Assembly: GCF_902459535.1 (NCBI RefSeq)
Contig: NZ_LR699553.1
Coordinates: 3,782,001-3,846,000, forward strand
DNA length: 64,000 nt
Reading direction: 5' to 3'
From: Paraburkholderia dioscoreae
Lineage (GTDB): Bacteria; Pseudomonadota; Gammaproteobacteria; Burkholderiales; Burkholderiaceae
Shown: positions 1 to 8,225 of the stretch, one piece after another
Layout: every line of letters begins with the position of its first letter
Position numbering within the stretch: position 1 is the first letter of the stretch
Made by a program: the position numbers and the translations under genes
The notes under the pieces: model-generated
Told to the model about the DNA's origin: nothing
Databases searched by the model: none
What the model saw: the letters and a program-made list of their open reading frames with translations, nothing else

Positions 1-489
1 CACGTTATAGGCAACGACGAGCGGCGAAACGCGTGTTTCGAGGTGAAACAACTGGATAACCTGGCAGAACACCGCGAACAGCCCACCGACGATCAATGCC
101 CCGGCCGCCCAGCGCAACGCGGTCTCGTTGAGCTTGGCCCGCGTGAAACCATAACCGGCATGGGTCGCCATGAAGGCCGCCAGCAGATAGCCGCCGCCGA
201 GCCAGTTCATCGACGGCTGCGAAATCGGCAATACCACCGATTGCGCCACTACCAGCAGCCCGAACAGCAATGGCACCAGCGCGACCGTCGGCGAGGCGAA
301 CGTCACGCGCGGCCTCGCGCTCGCCACCAGCAGCACGACGCCCGCGCCGGTCAGCAAATACAGCGCGAGTGCCGTGAATTCAGCGTAAAACGTCGGAATC
401 GGATACGTATGGTTGACAACTGCATAAGGCAGCACCAACGCGAGAGGCAGCAGAATGAAGGACAGGTAGCGCGCAAAAGGGGTGGGCAT
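1..489 (-). CDS. PglL/Wzy-type O-oligosaccharyltransferase, N-terminal part (cut by window edge)
   Basis: The reverse strand opens at an ATG (487-489) and stays open to base 1, giving 163 residues without a stop; the C-terminal part lies outside the window. The protein is strongly hydrophobic with about four membrane spans visible. Residues 26-35 contain the HTYPIPTFYAE signature typical of the N-terminal region of PglL-family bacterial protein O-oligosaccharyltransferases, inner-membrane enzymes that move lipid-linked glycans onto periplasmic proteins such as pilins. It lies 179 bp downstream of, and on the same strand as, the pilin gene, which fits a pilin glycosylation role. The alternative is a plain O-antigen ligase/polymerase; the diagnostic Wzy_C domain is not visible here. 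Confidence 0.8.
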   Translation of the reverse strand, partial: MPTPFARYLSFILLPLALVLPYAVVNHTYPIPTFYAEFTALALYLLTGAGVVLLVASARPRVTFASPTVALVPLLFGLLVVAQSVVLPISQPSMNWLGGGYLLAAFMATHAGYGFTRAKLNETALRWAAGALIVGGLFAVFCQVIQLFHLETRVSPLVVAYNV

Positions 490-668
490 CGAATAACCGG
501 TGGGCGTCAGCAACCGGCGCACTATACAAAAAAATTCTCCTGCTGTGCGCCGGCCGGGCTGAAATATCCCGGAAATCAGCCTTTTACGTGCAAACGGCGC
601 GGGCGGCCACGGACTGGCCGGCGCTCGCGGTCATCGCGCGCTTAGCTGCCCCTCATCTCTTCATGACC

Positions 669-1292
669 TCACGAGCGGCACTCCGGCGGGGCAAGATTCG
701 ACGCCAGGCTGGGTGCATCGGCAGGTGCCGGCCCGGCGCCCGGCGCCGGCAGCGAGGACGCCGTTTTGCCGCCCGCGAAGCATTCCCACGTGAGCGCGCC
801 CGCCTGCACCGCACCCTTGCTCAACGCAACACGCGCAGTCGGCGCATCCACATTGTCAGGAACCGACGGCACGAGCGTGAGCGTGTTCGAACCCGCGGGC
901 GCGACGCGCGTCGTGAAAGCGACGGTGATCTGGCCGGTGTCGTCGTCGACCCGGATGGACTCGACGTTGCGGGTAGCGGGTGGCGATGCATAACCGCCGC
1001 TGAATGCATTGCCGCTCGCGGCGTTTTCAGATACGGCGAGGCGCGCGGAAGCCGCCAGCGACAGCCCTTCGCCGACGCGGCTGCGAGCCAGATAGTCCTG
1101 ATACGCGGGAATCGCATAAGCGGCGATCACACCGACGATCGCCAGCACGATCATCAGTTCGATCAGCGTGAAACCGACGCCGAGGCGCCGGCAGGCACGG
1201 GCGAACCGCGCGGACCAGGCGGCACGGCCCAATCTCGAACGCGTGGCCAGCGAGGACTGGGAGTAAGGGGAATACGGCAAGGTAACGATCAT
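669..1292 (-). CDS. pilA: Type IV pilin, major subunit-like (PilA)
   Basis: A 207-residue prepilin. The class-III signal is GVG|FTLIELMIVLAIVGVIAA: cleavage after Gly40, Phe as mature residue 1, Glu at +5, then a hydrophobic N-terminal helix. The leader before the cleavage site is about 40 residues and basic, much longer than the 5-10 residues of type IVa pilins. The start is set by ATG at 1290-1292 with an AGGAG seven bases upstream. The C-terminus holds two cysteines (WECF... and ...PPECRS), a likely disulfide loop, and ends in Ser. A TTG codon about 20 residues before the cleavage site is a weaker alternative start. Processing would need PilD, which is not in the window. Assignment as pilin is firm; whether it is the main structural subunit is inferred. 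Confidence 0.88.
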   Translation of the reverse strand: MIVTLPYSPYSQSSLATRSRLGRAAWSARFARACRRLGVGFTLIELMIVLAIVGVIAAYAIPAYQDYLARSRVGEGLSLAASARLAVSENAASGNAFSGGYASPPATRNVESIRVDDDTGQITVAFTTRVAPAGSNTLTLVPSVPDNVDAPTARVALSKGAVQAGALTWECFAGGKTASSLPAPGAGPAPADAPSLASNLAPPECRS

Positions 1293-1304
1293 CGGCAGGC
1301 TCCT

Positions 1305-1346
1305 GAAACGAAAAACGCCTGCTCCACGGATCGGGAACAGGCGTTT
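1305..1346 (-). terminator. Intrinsic terminator or attenuator between the TerC gene and pilA
   Basis: On the minus strand AAACGCCTG (1338-1346) pairs with CAGGCGTTT (1313-1321) around a 16-base loop, followed by TTTTTCGTTT. It would end the TerC transcript, but it sits directly before the pilA Shine-Dalgarno (1300-1304), so pilA transcripts starting upstream would pass through it. Confidence 0.7.
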
Positions 1347-1462
1347 CAATCGTAGCCAGCGGCGCTCGTGTCGGACAGTCAGCCAAATGGCTAACGTTGC
1401 AGCGTGGTTCGGCTCAGGTTCACACCACCTGAAATTCAATCGTGTCGGCACCAATCGCAGTC

Positions 1463-2167
1463 TCAAGCCGCCGCGCGACTGGCATTGCGGCGCTTGAGCA
1501 GATACCCGAGTATCACGACGAACAGTGCGCCCGCGATGCTCATGCCATATTCGGCCAATGGCGTATCGAGAATCGGCCAACGGTCGCCGGCCGGGTCGTT
1601 GATGATCAGCCCGCCCGCGATCCAGCCCAGCAATGCGGCGCCGAGCGTGATCACGATCGGGAAGCGGTCGAGCAGCTTGAGAACCAGCTGGCTGCCCCAC
1701 ACGATCAACGGAATGCTCACCAGCAGGCCGAAAATCACCAGCGCGAGACGGTGTTCGGGATCGGCGGCCTCGGCCGCGCCCGCAATCGCGATCACGTTGT
1801 CGAGGCTCATCACCGCGTCCGCGACGATGATGGTCTTGATTGCCGACATCAGCTTGTCGGCCGGCTTCACGTTCTCGTGCGCGTCGTGCGCGGGCGCCAT
1901 CAGGCGCACGCCGATCCACAGCAGCAGCAAGCCACCCGCGAACTTCAGCAACGGCACATCGAGCAGCACGACCGCGAACGCGATCAACGCCACGCGCAAC
2001 ACAATGGCGCCGGCCGTACCCCACAGCACGCCCTTCGTGCGCTGCGACGGCGGCAAATTGCGGCAGGCCAGCGCGATCACGACGGCGTTATCGCCACCCA
2101 GCAGAATGTCGATGACGATAATCTGAATGACAGCGCCCCAATGGAGCGTGGCGAAGAACTCGAGCAT
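1463..2167 (-). CDS. TerC family integral membrane protein (YjbE-like)
   Basis: A 234-residue polytopic membrane protein with about seven hydrophobic segments. The paired acidic motifs ILLGGDNAVVIALA near the N-terminus and ADAVMSLDNVIAIAG in the middle are the conserved D-N motifs of the TerC fold, thought to bind a metal ion within the membrane. Family members are linked to tellurite resistance or manganese/calcium efflux. The start MLEFFATLHWGA (ATG 2165-2167) was chosen because the longer reading back to 2227 runs into the sucD terminator. It is a single gene between two terminators. The substrate cannot be told from sequence. Confidence 0.85.
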   Translation of the reverse strand: MLEFFATLHWGAVIQIIVIDILLGGDNAVVIALACRNLPPSQRTKGVLWGTAGAIVLRVALIAFAVVLLDVPLLKFAGGLLLLWIGVRLMAPAHDAHENVKPADKLMSAIKTIIVADAVMSLDNVIAIAGAAEAADPEHRLALVIFGLLVSIPLIVWGSQLVLKLLDRFPIVITLGAALLGWIAGGLIINDPAGDRWPILDTPLAEYGMSIAGALFVVILGYLLKRRNASRAAA

Positions 2168-2203
2168 GATTGAAAGAATAAGAAGAAGTCCGGCGCGCGG
2201 CCA

Positions 2204-2242
2204 ATAAAAAAGCGGAGGAGTCTGCACTCCCCCGCTTTTTGA
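2204..2242 (-). terminator. Rho-independent terminator after sucD
   Basis: On the minus strand AAAAAGCGGGGGAGT pairs with ACTCCTCCGCTTTTTT across a four-base loop, with a T-run on the 3' side. The structure is nearly symmetric and could work in both directions. Confidence 0.9.
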
Positions 2243-2311
2243 ACCGCACGCTCACGAAAGGGTCTCGTAAGCGTATCAAAAAAAACGCCGTGACTGCGCG
2301 TGAATTTCGAT

Positions 2312-3193
2312 TTACAGCATCGCCTTCAGAAGACGCGCCATTTCCGACGGGTTCTTCGTGACCGTGATGCCGCAGGCGTCCATGATTTCCAGCTTCGCTT
2401 CGGCCGTATCCGCACCGCCCGAGATCAGCGCGCCGGCGTGGCCCATGCGCTTGCCCGGAGGCGCCGTGACACCGGCGATGAAGCCAACCACCGGCTTCTT
2501 CATGTTGTCCTTGATCCACTCAGCCGCATTCGCTTCGTCCGGACCACCGATCTCGCCGATCATGATGACGGCGTCCGTTTCCGGATCGTCGTTGAACATC
2601 TTCATCACGTCGATGTGCTTCAGACCGTTGATCGGGTCGCCGCCGATACCGACCGCTGACGATTGGCCGAGGCCAATCGCCGTCAATTGGCCGACTGCTT
2701 CGTACGTCAGCGTGCCTGAACGCGACACGACGCCGATGCGGCCCTTGCGGTGGATGTGACCCGGCATGATGCCGATCTTCAGCTCGTCCGGCGTGATCGT
2801 GCCCGGGCAGTTCGGACCGAGCAGCAGCGTCTTGCGGTTTTCAGCGCGCATACGAGCCTTCAGCTCGATCATGTCACGGACGGGAATGCCTTCCGTGATA
2901 CAGATCGCCAGATCCAGATCGGCTTCGACGGCTTCCCAGATCGCAGCAGCAGCGCCTGCCGGCGGCACATAGATCACCGACACGGTCGCGCCCGTTTCAG
3001 CCTTGGCTTCAGCGACGCTAGCGTAGATAGGAATGCCTTCGAAGTCTTCGCCGGCACGCTTCGGGTTCACGCCCGCAACGTACGCTTCGCGGCCGTTTGC
3101 ATATTCACGGCAAGCACGCGTGTGGAACTGACCGGTCTTGCCGGTGATGCCCTGCGTGATGACCTTGGTGTCTTTGTTAATCAGAATCGACAT
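2312..3193 (-). CDS. sucD: Succinyl-CoA synthetase, alpha subunit
   Basis: A 293-residue cytoplasmic subunit of the TCA-cycle enzyme converting succinyl-CoA to succinate with substrate-level nucleoside triphosphate formation. The N-terminal CoA-binding Rossmann domain begins ILINKDTKVITQGITGKTG. The phosphorylated histidine lies in GHAGALISGG (about His252). LLGPNCPGTITP and GIGGDPINGL are further family motifs. Length is normal. It follows sucC after 147 bp on the same strand and is closed by a strong terminator. Confidence 0.98.
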   Translation of the reverse strand: MSILINKDTKVITQGITGKTGQFHTRACREYANGREAYVAGVNPKRAGEDFEGIPIYASVAEAKAETGATVSVIYVPPAGAAAAIWEAVEADLDLAICITEGIPVRDMIELKARMRAENRKTLLLGPNCPGTITPDELKIGIMPGHIHRKGRIGVVSRSGTLTYEAVGQLTAIGLGQSSAVGIGGDPINGLKHIDVMKMFNDDPETDAVIMIGEIGGPDEANAAEWIKDNMKKPVVGFIAGVTAPPGKRMGHAGALISGGADTAEAKLEIMDACGITVTKNPSEMARLLKAML

Positions 3194-3340
3194 GTATTGA
3201 CCTCTGTTCGTTTGGCGTCGCGCTATTGCGCCGCGCGGCGGGATGTTCTTCGCCTGCCCCGCTCATGCGCCATTCCCGCGCCGCCATTCGTAATCCTGGT
3301 TACCTGGAAAAAGCGTCTCGCAAAAACTTGCGGACCAGGC

Positions 3341-4510
3341 TTAAGCCTTGCCCGAAGCGGCCGCGACGACCTTTTGAGCCGCTTCTTCCATGCTGTCCGC
3401 CGCAATGATCGGCAGGCCGGATTCAGCGAGCATCTTCTTGCCGAGGTCTTCGTTCGTGCCCTTCATGCGGACCACGAGCGGCACCTTCAGCGAAACGGCC
3501 TTCGACGCCGCGATCACGCCTTCCGCGATCACGTCGCAACGCATGATGCCGCCGAAAATGTTGACCAGAATCGCGGTCAGGTTCGGGTTCTTCAGCATGA
3601 TCTTGAACGCTTCCGTGACCTTCTCGGTCGTGGCGCCACCGCCCACGTCCAGGAAGTTCGCCGGTTCGCCGCCGAACAGCTTGATGGTGTCCATCGTTGC
3701 CATGGCGAGGCCGGCGCCGTTCACGAGACAGCCGATGTTGCCGTCGAGCGAGATGTACGCGAGGTCGAACTTCGACGCTTCGACTTCAGCCGGATCTTCT
3801 TCGTCCAGATCGCGATACGCGACGATTTCCGGATGACGGAACAGTGCGTTCGAATCGAAGTTGAATTTCGCGTCCAGCGCGATGACCTTGCCGTCGCCGG
3901 TCAGGATCAGCGGGTTGATTTCGGCGAGCGATGCGTCCGTTTCCCAGAATGCCTTGTACAGGCCTTGCAGGATCGCGCGAGCTTGCGGCAGCGAAGCGGC
4001 GGGCACGCCGATCTTCGTTGCGAGCTCGTCGGCTTCGGCGTCTTTCAGACCGGTTGCCGGGTCGACAGCGATCTTGTGGATCAGCTCAGGCGTCTTTTCC
4101 GCGACTTCTTCGACGTCCATGCCGCCTTCGCTCGATGCCATCACGACGATCTTCTGCGACACGCGATCGATCACGAGGCCGACATACAGTTCCTTCTTGA
4201 TGTCAGCGCCTTCTTCGATCAGCAGACGATTCACCTTCTGGCCTTCCGGGCCGGTCTGGTGCGTGACGAGCTGCATGCCGAGGATCTGGTTCGAGTATTC
4301 GCGAACCTGTTCCAGCGACTTGGCGACCTTCACGCCGCCGCCCTTGCCACGGCCACCCGCGTGGATCTGAGCCTTCACGACCCATACCGGGCCGCCGAGC
4401 TCTTCCGCGGCCTTGACCGCATCATCCACCGAGAAGACCGGCTTGCCGCGCGGTACCGCGACGCCGAATTTCCGCAGGATTTCCTTACCCTGGTACTCGT
4501 GAATCTTCAT
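3341..4510 (-). CDS. sucC: Succinyl-CoA synthetase, beta subunit (ADP-forming type)
   Basis: A 389-residue ATP-grasp protein beginning MKIHEYQGKEILRKFGVAVPRG, the standard SucC N-terminus. The glycine-rich KAQIHAGGRGKGGGVK element and the C-terminal ligase domain (ILVNIFGGIMRCDVIAEG) are present. It pairs with SucD to form the heteromeric enzyme. Its ATG overlaps the stop of the upstream DUF2889 gene by four bases (4507-4510), so the two are probably translationally coupled. The 147-bp gap to sucD has no gene and no clear terminator. Confidence 0.98.
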   Translation of the reverse strand: MKIHEYQGKEILRKFGVAVPRGKPVFSVDDAVKAAEELGGPVWVVKAQIHAGGRGKGGGVKVAKSLEQVREYSNQILGMQLVTHQTGPEGQKVNRLLIEEGADIKKELYVGLVIDRVSQKIVVMASSEGGMDVEEVAEKTPELIHKIAVDPATGLKDAEADELATKIGVPAASLPQARAILQGLYKAFWETDASLAEINPLILTGDGKVIALDAKFNFDSNALFRHPEIVAYRDLDEEDPAEVEASKFDLAYISLDGNIGCLVNGAGLAMATMDTIKLFGGEPANFLDVGGGATTEKVTEAFKIMLKNPNLTAILVNIFGGIMRCDVIAEGVIAASKAVSLKVPLVVRMKGTNEDLGKKMLAESGLPIIAADSMEEAAQKVVAAASGKA

Positions 4511-5247
4511 GCGTGATTCCCTTCAGTCTGAGAGTTGGATTGAACTTCGTTTCCGCTGCCGTCGTTCATGCCGGACGTGTCGCCGCCTTCGGCTGTCTGG
4601 CGAACTGCTCCGTCGCCCGACGATGCCACGCGTTCCGCTGAACGCGGTGCGTGACCATACCAGCGCGGATAAAACTGCTGCACCGCCTCGCCGTCGAAAC
4701 GCAGCGCGTGGCAGCGTCCCAGCTGGAATGGCGGTTTATCGTTGGAATGCTCACCTGTGCTGTTAGACGATTCGTCTCCTGAACCCGCTTTCGCGCCCGG
4801 CGCGCTGTCACCGGTATTCCACACTTCGCCGGCGAATGCCTGAATCGCGGCGGTCGGCAGGATGGCGCACAGCTCGGTGAGATGCGTGCAACCCACCGTG
4901 CCGCCCAGCAAACGGGCAGCTTCACGACGGAAGTTTTGACGGAGATTGAGCCCGATGAGGGCACGATAGGCGGGATTGCTGACTTGGCACAAGCCAGGAT
5001 AGGGCACCCAGTCGGACGACGCCTCGGCGTCGACGACATTGAGCTTGCGATCGATGGTGATGCGAAGCCAGAGTTCATGGATCGGCTGACCATTGGGCCG
5101 GACGCCCGACGCCAGCACCACGTCGCGCGGTTTTTCGTCGGTCAAGCACGCTTCCACGTCCCACAGGCCATCGGCTCGCTCATAGGCTTCCGCTCTGATT
5201 GCGCGACGATGGCGCAACTGACGGGACACTGGCGGGGAGAGCGGCAT
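4507..5247 (-). CDS. DUF2889 domain protein
   Basis: About 246 residues starting MPLSPPVSRQLRHRRAIR. The core (about 1-165) is the DUF2889 fold, including WDVEACLTDEKPRDV, PIHELWLRITID and GCTHLTELCAILPTAAIQ; family function is unknown. A Ser/Gly/Asp-rich stretch (about 150-175) is followed by a conserved LGRCHALRFDGEAVQQFYPRWY segment and a low-complexity tail. The longer reading to 5352 lacks family similarity at its N-terminus. No good Shine-Dalgarno is visible. It sits between recX and sucC, an arrangement I know from Burkholderia genomes, and overlaps the sucC start. Confidence 0.82.
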   Translation of the reverse strand: MPLSPPVSRQLRHRRAIRAEAYERADGLWDVEACLTDEKPRDVVLASGVRPNGQPIHELWLRITIDRKLNVVDAEASSDWVPYPGLCQVSNPAYRALIGLNLRQNFRREAARLLGGTVGCTHLTELCAILPTAAIQAFAGEVWNTGDSAPGAKAGSGDESSNSTGEHSNDKPPFQLGRCHALRFDGEAVQQFYPRWYGHAPRSAERVASSGDGAVRQTAEGGDTSGMNDGSGNEVQSNSQTEGNHA

Positions 5248-5395
5248 GCGGGAAGGGAAGGCCGGATTGGAAAACCCACGAATTTTAGCATACTGAGTAT
5301 TTGAGACAGATTGGAATGCGCTCGGCCGCGCTACAGGCGGCTGAGCGCGCAAGACGCTGTCCCAACGGCTTGTACGCGGACAAAAGACGACGCGG

Positions 5396-6103
5396 CTACT
5401 CGCCAGCCCACTCCTCGTCGATCCCCTTCAGGACTTTGCCGATCGTGGCGCCCGAAAATCCGCGCGAGGCCAGAAAACGCGCCTGCTTCGCCCGCTCGGC
5501 GGGCGTTTCGGGAAGCCGGCCGAATTTTCTCTGCCAGACGGCCTGGGCACGGGCGAGCTCCGTTTCGCGCAATTGCGCGCTCGCCTCTTCGACGAGGGTC
5601 CGGTCGACCGCGTGCTGCTTCAATTCGCCGACAATCCGGCTCACGCCCAGCCGCGACGACCGGCGATGAATCAGGCTTTCCGCGAAACGTGAATCGGATA
5701 GCCAGTTTTCGGCTTCGAGCGAATCGAGCAAGGTGTCGAGCGAATCGGTTTCCTCGACGAACGGCTTCAGCTTGCGCGCGAGTTCGGTGCGGCTGTATTC
5801 GCGGCGGGATAAATAGCCGAGCGCGCGGCCTTTTAGCGACCGTGCCGGACGTTGGGATTTTTTGGCTTCGTCCTGCTCGGGTTTCGCTTCGCCTGGAACG
5901 CGACGCGAGCGGGTGTAGGTGGTTTCCGAAGGATCGGAACCGGAGGACGGGGAGGTTTCAAACTGAGCGCGCTGTGGATTGCGGCCCGCAGCGCGATCGT
6001 GTGCGTCGAACGATTCGAACGGATCGAACGACTCGTCGTTTTCATCACGCGGGCCGGCCGCATGGCGTCCGGTATCGGACAACGGCCGGCCCTTGCGTAT
6101 CAC
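5396..6103 (-). CDS. recX: Regulatory protein RecX
   Basis: RecX binds RecA filaments and modulates their activity. The C-terminal two thirds hold the three-helix repeats of RecX (SLKGRALGYLSRREYSRTELARKL; ENWLSDSRFAESLIHRRSSRLG; ASRGFSGATIGKVLKG). A polar, acidic N-terminal extension of about 90 residues precedes them. I prefer GTG at 6103, seven bases after the recA stop, giving about 235 residues; an upstream ATG at 6169 would overlap recA by some 60 bases. It is cotranscribed with recA and thus under LexA control. Confidence 0.9.
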   Translation of the reverse strand: MIRKGRPLSDTGRHAAGPRDENDESFDPFESFDAHDRAAGRNPQRAQFETSPSSGSDPSETTYTRSRRVPGEAKPEQDEAKKSQRPARSLKGRALGYLSRREYSRTELARKLKPFVEETDSLDTLLDSLEAENWLSDSRFAESLIHRRSSRLGVSRIVGELKQHAVDRTLVEEASAQLRETELARAQAVWQRKFGRLPETPAERAKQARFLASRGFSGATIGKVLKGIDEEWAGE

Positions 6104-6110
6104 GTGATGG

Positions 6111-7187
6111 TTACTCTTCTTCGTCCGCGACTTCAGCGCTTGCGACAGTCGCGGCTTCAGCCATAGCATTCACACCCAGCGATTCGCGGATACGGTTTTC
6201 GATCTCGCGAGCGATATCCGGATTTTCACGCAGGAATTCGCGCGCGTTGTCCTTGCCCTGACCAATACGTTCGCCGCTGTAGCTGTACCACGCGCCGGCC
6301 TTGTCGACGATCTTGGCTTGTACGCCCAAGTCGATGATTTCGCCCTGACGCGAGATGCCTTCGCCGTACAGAATGTCGAAAATCGCTTCCCGGAACGGTG
6401 GCGACACCTTGTTCTTGACGACCTTCACACGCGTTTCGTTGCCGATCACTTCGTCGTTCTTCTTGATCGAACCAATGCGGCGAATGTCCAGACGCACCGA
6501 CGCGTAGAACTTCAGCGCGTTACCGCCCGTGGTGGTTTCCGGATTGCCGAACATCACACCGATCTTCATGCGGATCTGGTTGATGAAGATCACGAGACAG
6601 TTCGTGCGCTTGATCGTGCCGGTGAGCTTGCGCAGCGCCTGCGACATGAGACGCGCTTGCAGACCCGGCAGCGAGTCGCCCATTTCGCCTTCGATTTCAG
6701 CCTTCGGCACGAGTGCCGCGACCGAGTCGATCACGATCATGTCGATCGAGCCCGAACGCACCAGCGCGTCGGCGATTTCGAGCGCCTGCTCGCCCGTGTC
6801 CGGCTGCGAAACCAGCAGATCGTTCACGTTCACGCCGAGCTTGCTCGCGTACTGAATGTCCAGCGCGTGTTCCGCGTCGATAAACGCCGCCGTGCCGCCG
6901 ATCTTCTGCATTTCGGCGATGACTTGCAGCGTCAGCGTGGTTTTACCGGATGATTCCGGGCCATAGATTTCGACCACACGGCCACGCGGCAAACCGCCGA
7001 CGCCCAGCGCGATGTCGAGACCGAGCGATCCGGTTGAGACCACCTGAATGTCTTCGATTACCTCACCCGCGCCGAGCCGCATGACCGACCCTTTGCCGAA
7101 CTGCTTTTCGATCTGCGCGAGTGCGGCAGCGAGTGCCTTGCTCTTTTCAGCAGTCAGTCCAGCCGAGCCTTTCTTGCTTTCTTCCAT
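6111..7187 (-). CDS. recA: Recombinase RecA
   Basis: A 358-residue protein with the RecA core: Walker A GPESSGKTT (about 70-78), Walker B MIVIDSVAAL, the MAW motif GLQARLMSQALRKLTG, loop L2 INQIRMKIGVMFGNPETTTGGNALKFYAS, and the acidic C-terminal tail ending DEEE. It catalyses homologous strand exchange and triggers LexA self-cleavage. Length and start are normal. recX follows after seven bases. A LexA operator lies about 95-110 bp upstream of the start. Confidence 0.99.
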   Translation of the reverse strand: MEESKKGSAGLTAEKSKALAAALAQIEKQFGKGSVMRLGAGEVIEDIQVVSTGSLGLDIALGVGGLPRGRVVEIYGPESSGKTTLTLQVIAEMQKIGGTAAFIDAEHALDIQYASKLGVNVNDLLVSQPDTGEQALEIADALVRSGSIDMIVIDSVAALVPKAEIEGEMGDSLPGLQARLMSQALRKLTGTIKRTNCLVIFINQIRMKIGVMFGNPETTTGGNALKFYASVRLDIRRIGSIKKNDEVIGNETRVKVVKNKVSPPFREAIFDILYGEGISRQGEIIDLGVQAKIVDKAGAWYSYSGERIGQGKDNAREFLRENPDIAREIENRIRESLGVNAMAEAATVASAEVADEEE

Positions 7188-7281
7188 GAATCGTCCTTTG
7201 CTATGATGAACGGCGTCTGAGGCGGATGTGCGACCCCGAGTTTCAACCTACTCGCAAAGGACAGCACAGGAAACCCAGACA

Positions 7282-7297
7282 CTGTATAAAAAAACAG
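7282..7297 (-). promoter_or_regulatory. LexA (SOS) box upstream of recA
   Basis: CTGTATAAAAAAACAG matches the CTGT-N8-ACAG operator of proteobacterial LexA exactly at both half-sites, and lies at a typical distance upstream of recA on the minus strand. It also lies about 140 bp before the divergent response-regulator gene, although regulation in that direction is not implied. Confidence 0.92.
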
Positions 7298-7433
7298 TAG
7301 TTTTGGCAAGCGCGATTCTCATGCGAACACGCATTTTTACCGTCGCGCGGCCCAAACCACCCACAATAATTTTCGGAGACCGCTGTGCGCCGGGGGACAC
7401 CCCACGGTGCCGGCAATGCCAGGCTGGCGCACC

Positions 7434-8216
7434 ATGCGAATTCTTATTGCCGAAGACGACAGCATACTCGCGGACGGTCTGGTTCGATCACTCCGCCAAT
7501 CGGCCTATGCTGTCGATCACGTGAAGACCGGCGTCGAGGCCGACACCGCGCTGTCGATGCAGACTTTCGACCTGCTGATTCTCGATCTGGGCCTGCCGCG
7601 CATGTCGGGGCTCGAGGTGCTGCGCCGCCTGCGCGCCCGCAATTCCAATATGCCGGTGCTGATTCTGACCGCCGCGGACAGCGTCGACGAACGCGTCAAG
7701 GGTCTCGACCTCGGCGCCGACGATTACATGGCCAAGCCCTTCGCGCTGAACGAACTCGAAGCACGCGTGCGCGCCCTGACACGGCGCGGCGCGGGCGGCG
7801 GCCCGACGGTCGTGCGGCACGGCTCGCTGTCGTTCGACCAGGTCGGGCGGATCGCCTATGTCAACGAACAGGTGATCGATCTGTCCGCGCGCGAGTTGGG
7901 CTTGCTCGAAGTGCTGCTGCAACGGATCGGCCGGCTGGTTTCGAAAGAACAGCTCGTCGACCATCTGTGCGAATGGGGCGAGGAAGTCAGCAACAACGCG
8001 ATCGAGGTCTACGTGCACCGCCTGCGCAAAAAAATCGAACCGAGCGGCGTGCGCATCATCACCGTGCGCGGGCTCGGCTACTGCCTCGAGAAAGCGGCGG
8101 CGCCGGCTAGCGCGAACCCGAGCGCCAACGCCCTGCCCACGCCCCCGCCCGTCGAACCCGAACCGCCCCCATCGCCGCCGTCCGGCGCGATGCCGGCGAG
8201 CCACCACTACAAATAG
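7434..8216 (+). CDS. OmpR-family response regulator (TctD-like)
   Basis: A 260-residue two-domain regulator. The receiver domain (1-120) has the acidic pair EDD at 7-9, the phospho-acceptor Asp51 in ILDLGLPRMSG and Lys in DDYMAKPF. The C-terminal winged helix (about 130-222) has LSARELGLLEVLLQRIGRLVSKEQL and the recognition segment NAIEVYVHRLRKK. An unusual Pro-rich tail of about 35 residues (PTPPPVEPEPPPSPPSG) follows. ATG at 7434 (MRILIAEDD) is preferred over GTG at 7407 because it fits the family N-terminus. The cognate kinase starts ten bases downstream. Confidence 0.93.
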   Translation: MRILIAEDDSILADGLVRSLRQSAYAVDHVKTGVEADTALSMQTFDLLILDLGLPRMSGLEVLRRLRARNSNMPVLILTAADSVDERVKGLDLGADDYMAKPFALNELEARVRALTRRGAGGGPTVVRHGSLSFDQVGRIAYVNEQVIDLSARELGLLEVLLQRIGRLVSKEQLVDHLCEWGEEVSNNAIEVYVHRLRKKIEPSGVRIITVRGLGYCLEKAAAPASANPSANALPTPPPVEPEPPPSPPSGAMPASHHYK

Positions 8217-8225
8217 AGGACGCCC

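Noticed and set aside
43..645. 200-codon plus-strand frame at the window start
   Set aside because: Opposite to the PglL-like frame, which carries membrane spans and the family motif; Arg/Gln-rich shadow.
1293..1462. Sigma-54 promoter for pilA
   Set aside because: No GG-N10-GC element found on the minus strand in the gap, although many pilA genes use one.
2750..4516. 588-codon plus-strand open frame over sucC-sucD
   Set aside because: Antisense to clear sucCD genes and spans both plus their gap; composition is that of a complementary-strand shadow.
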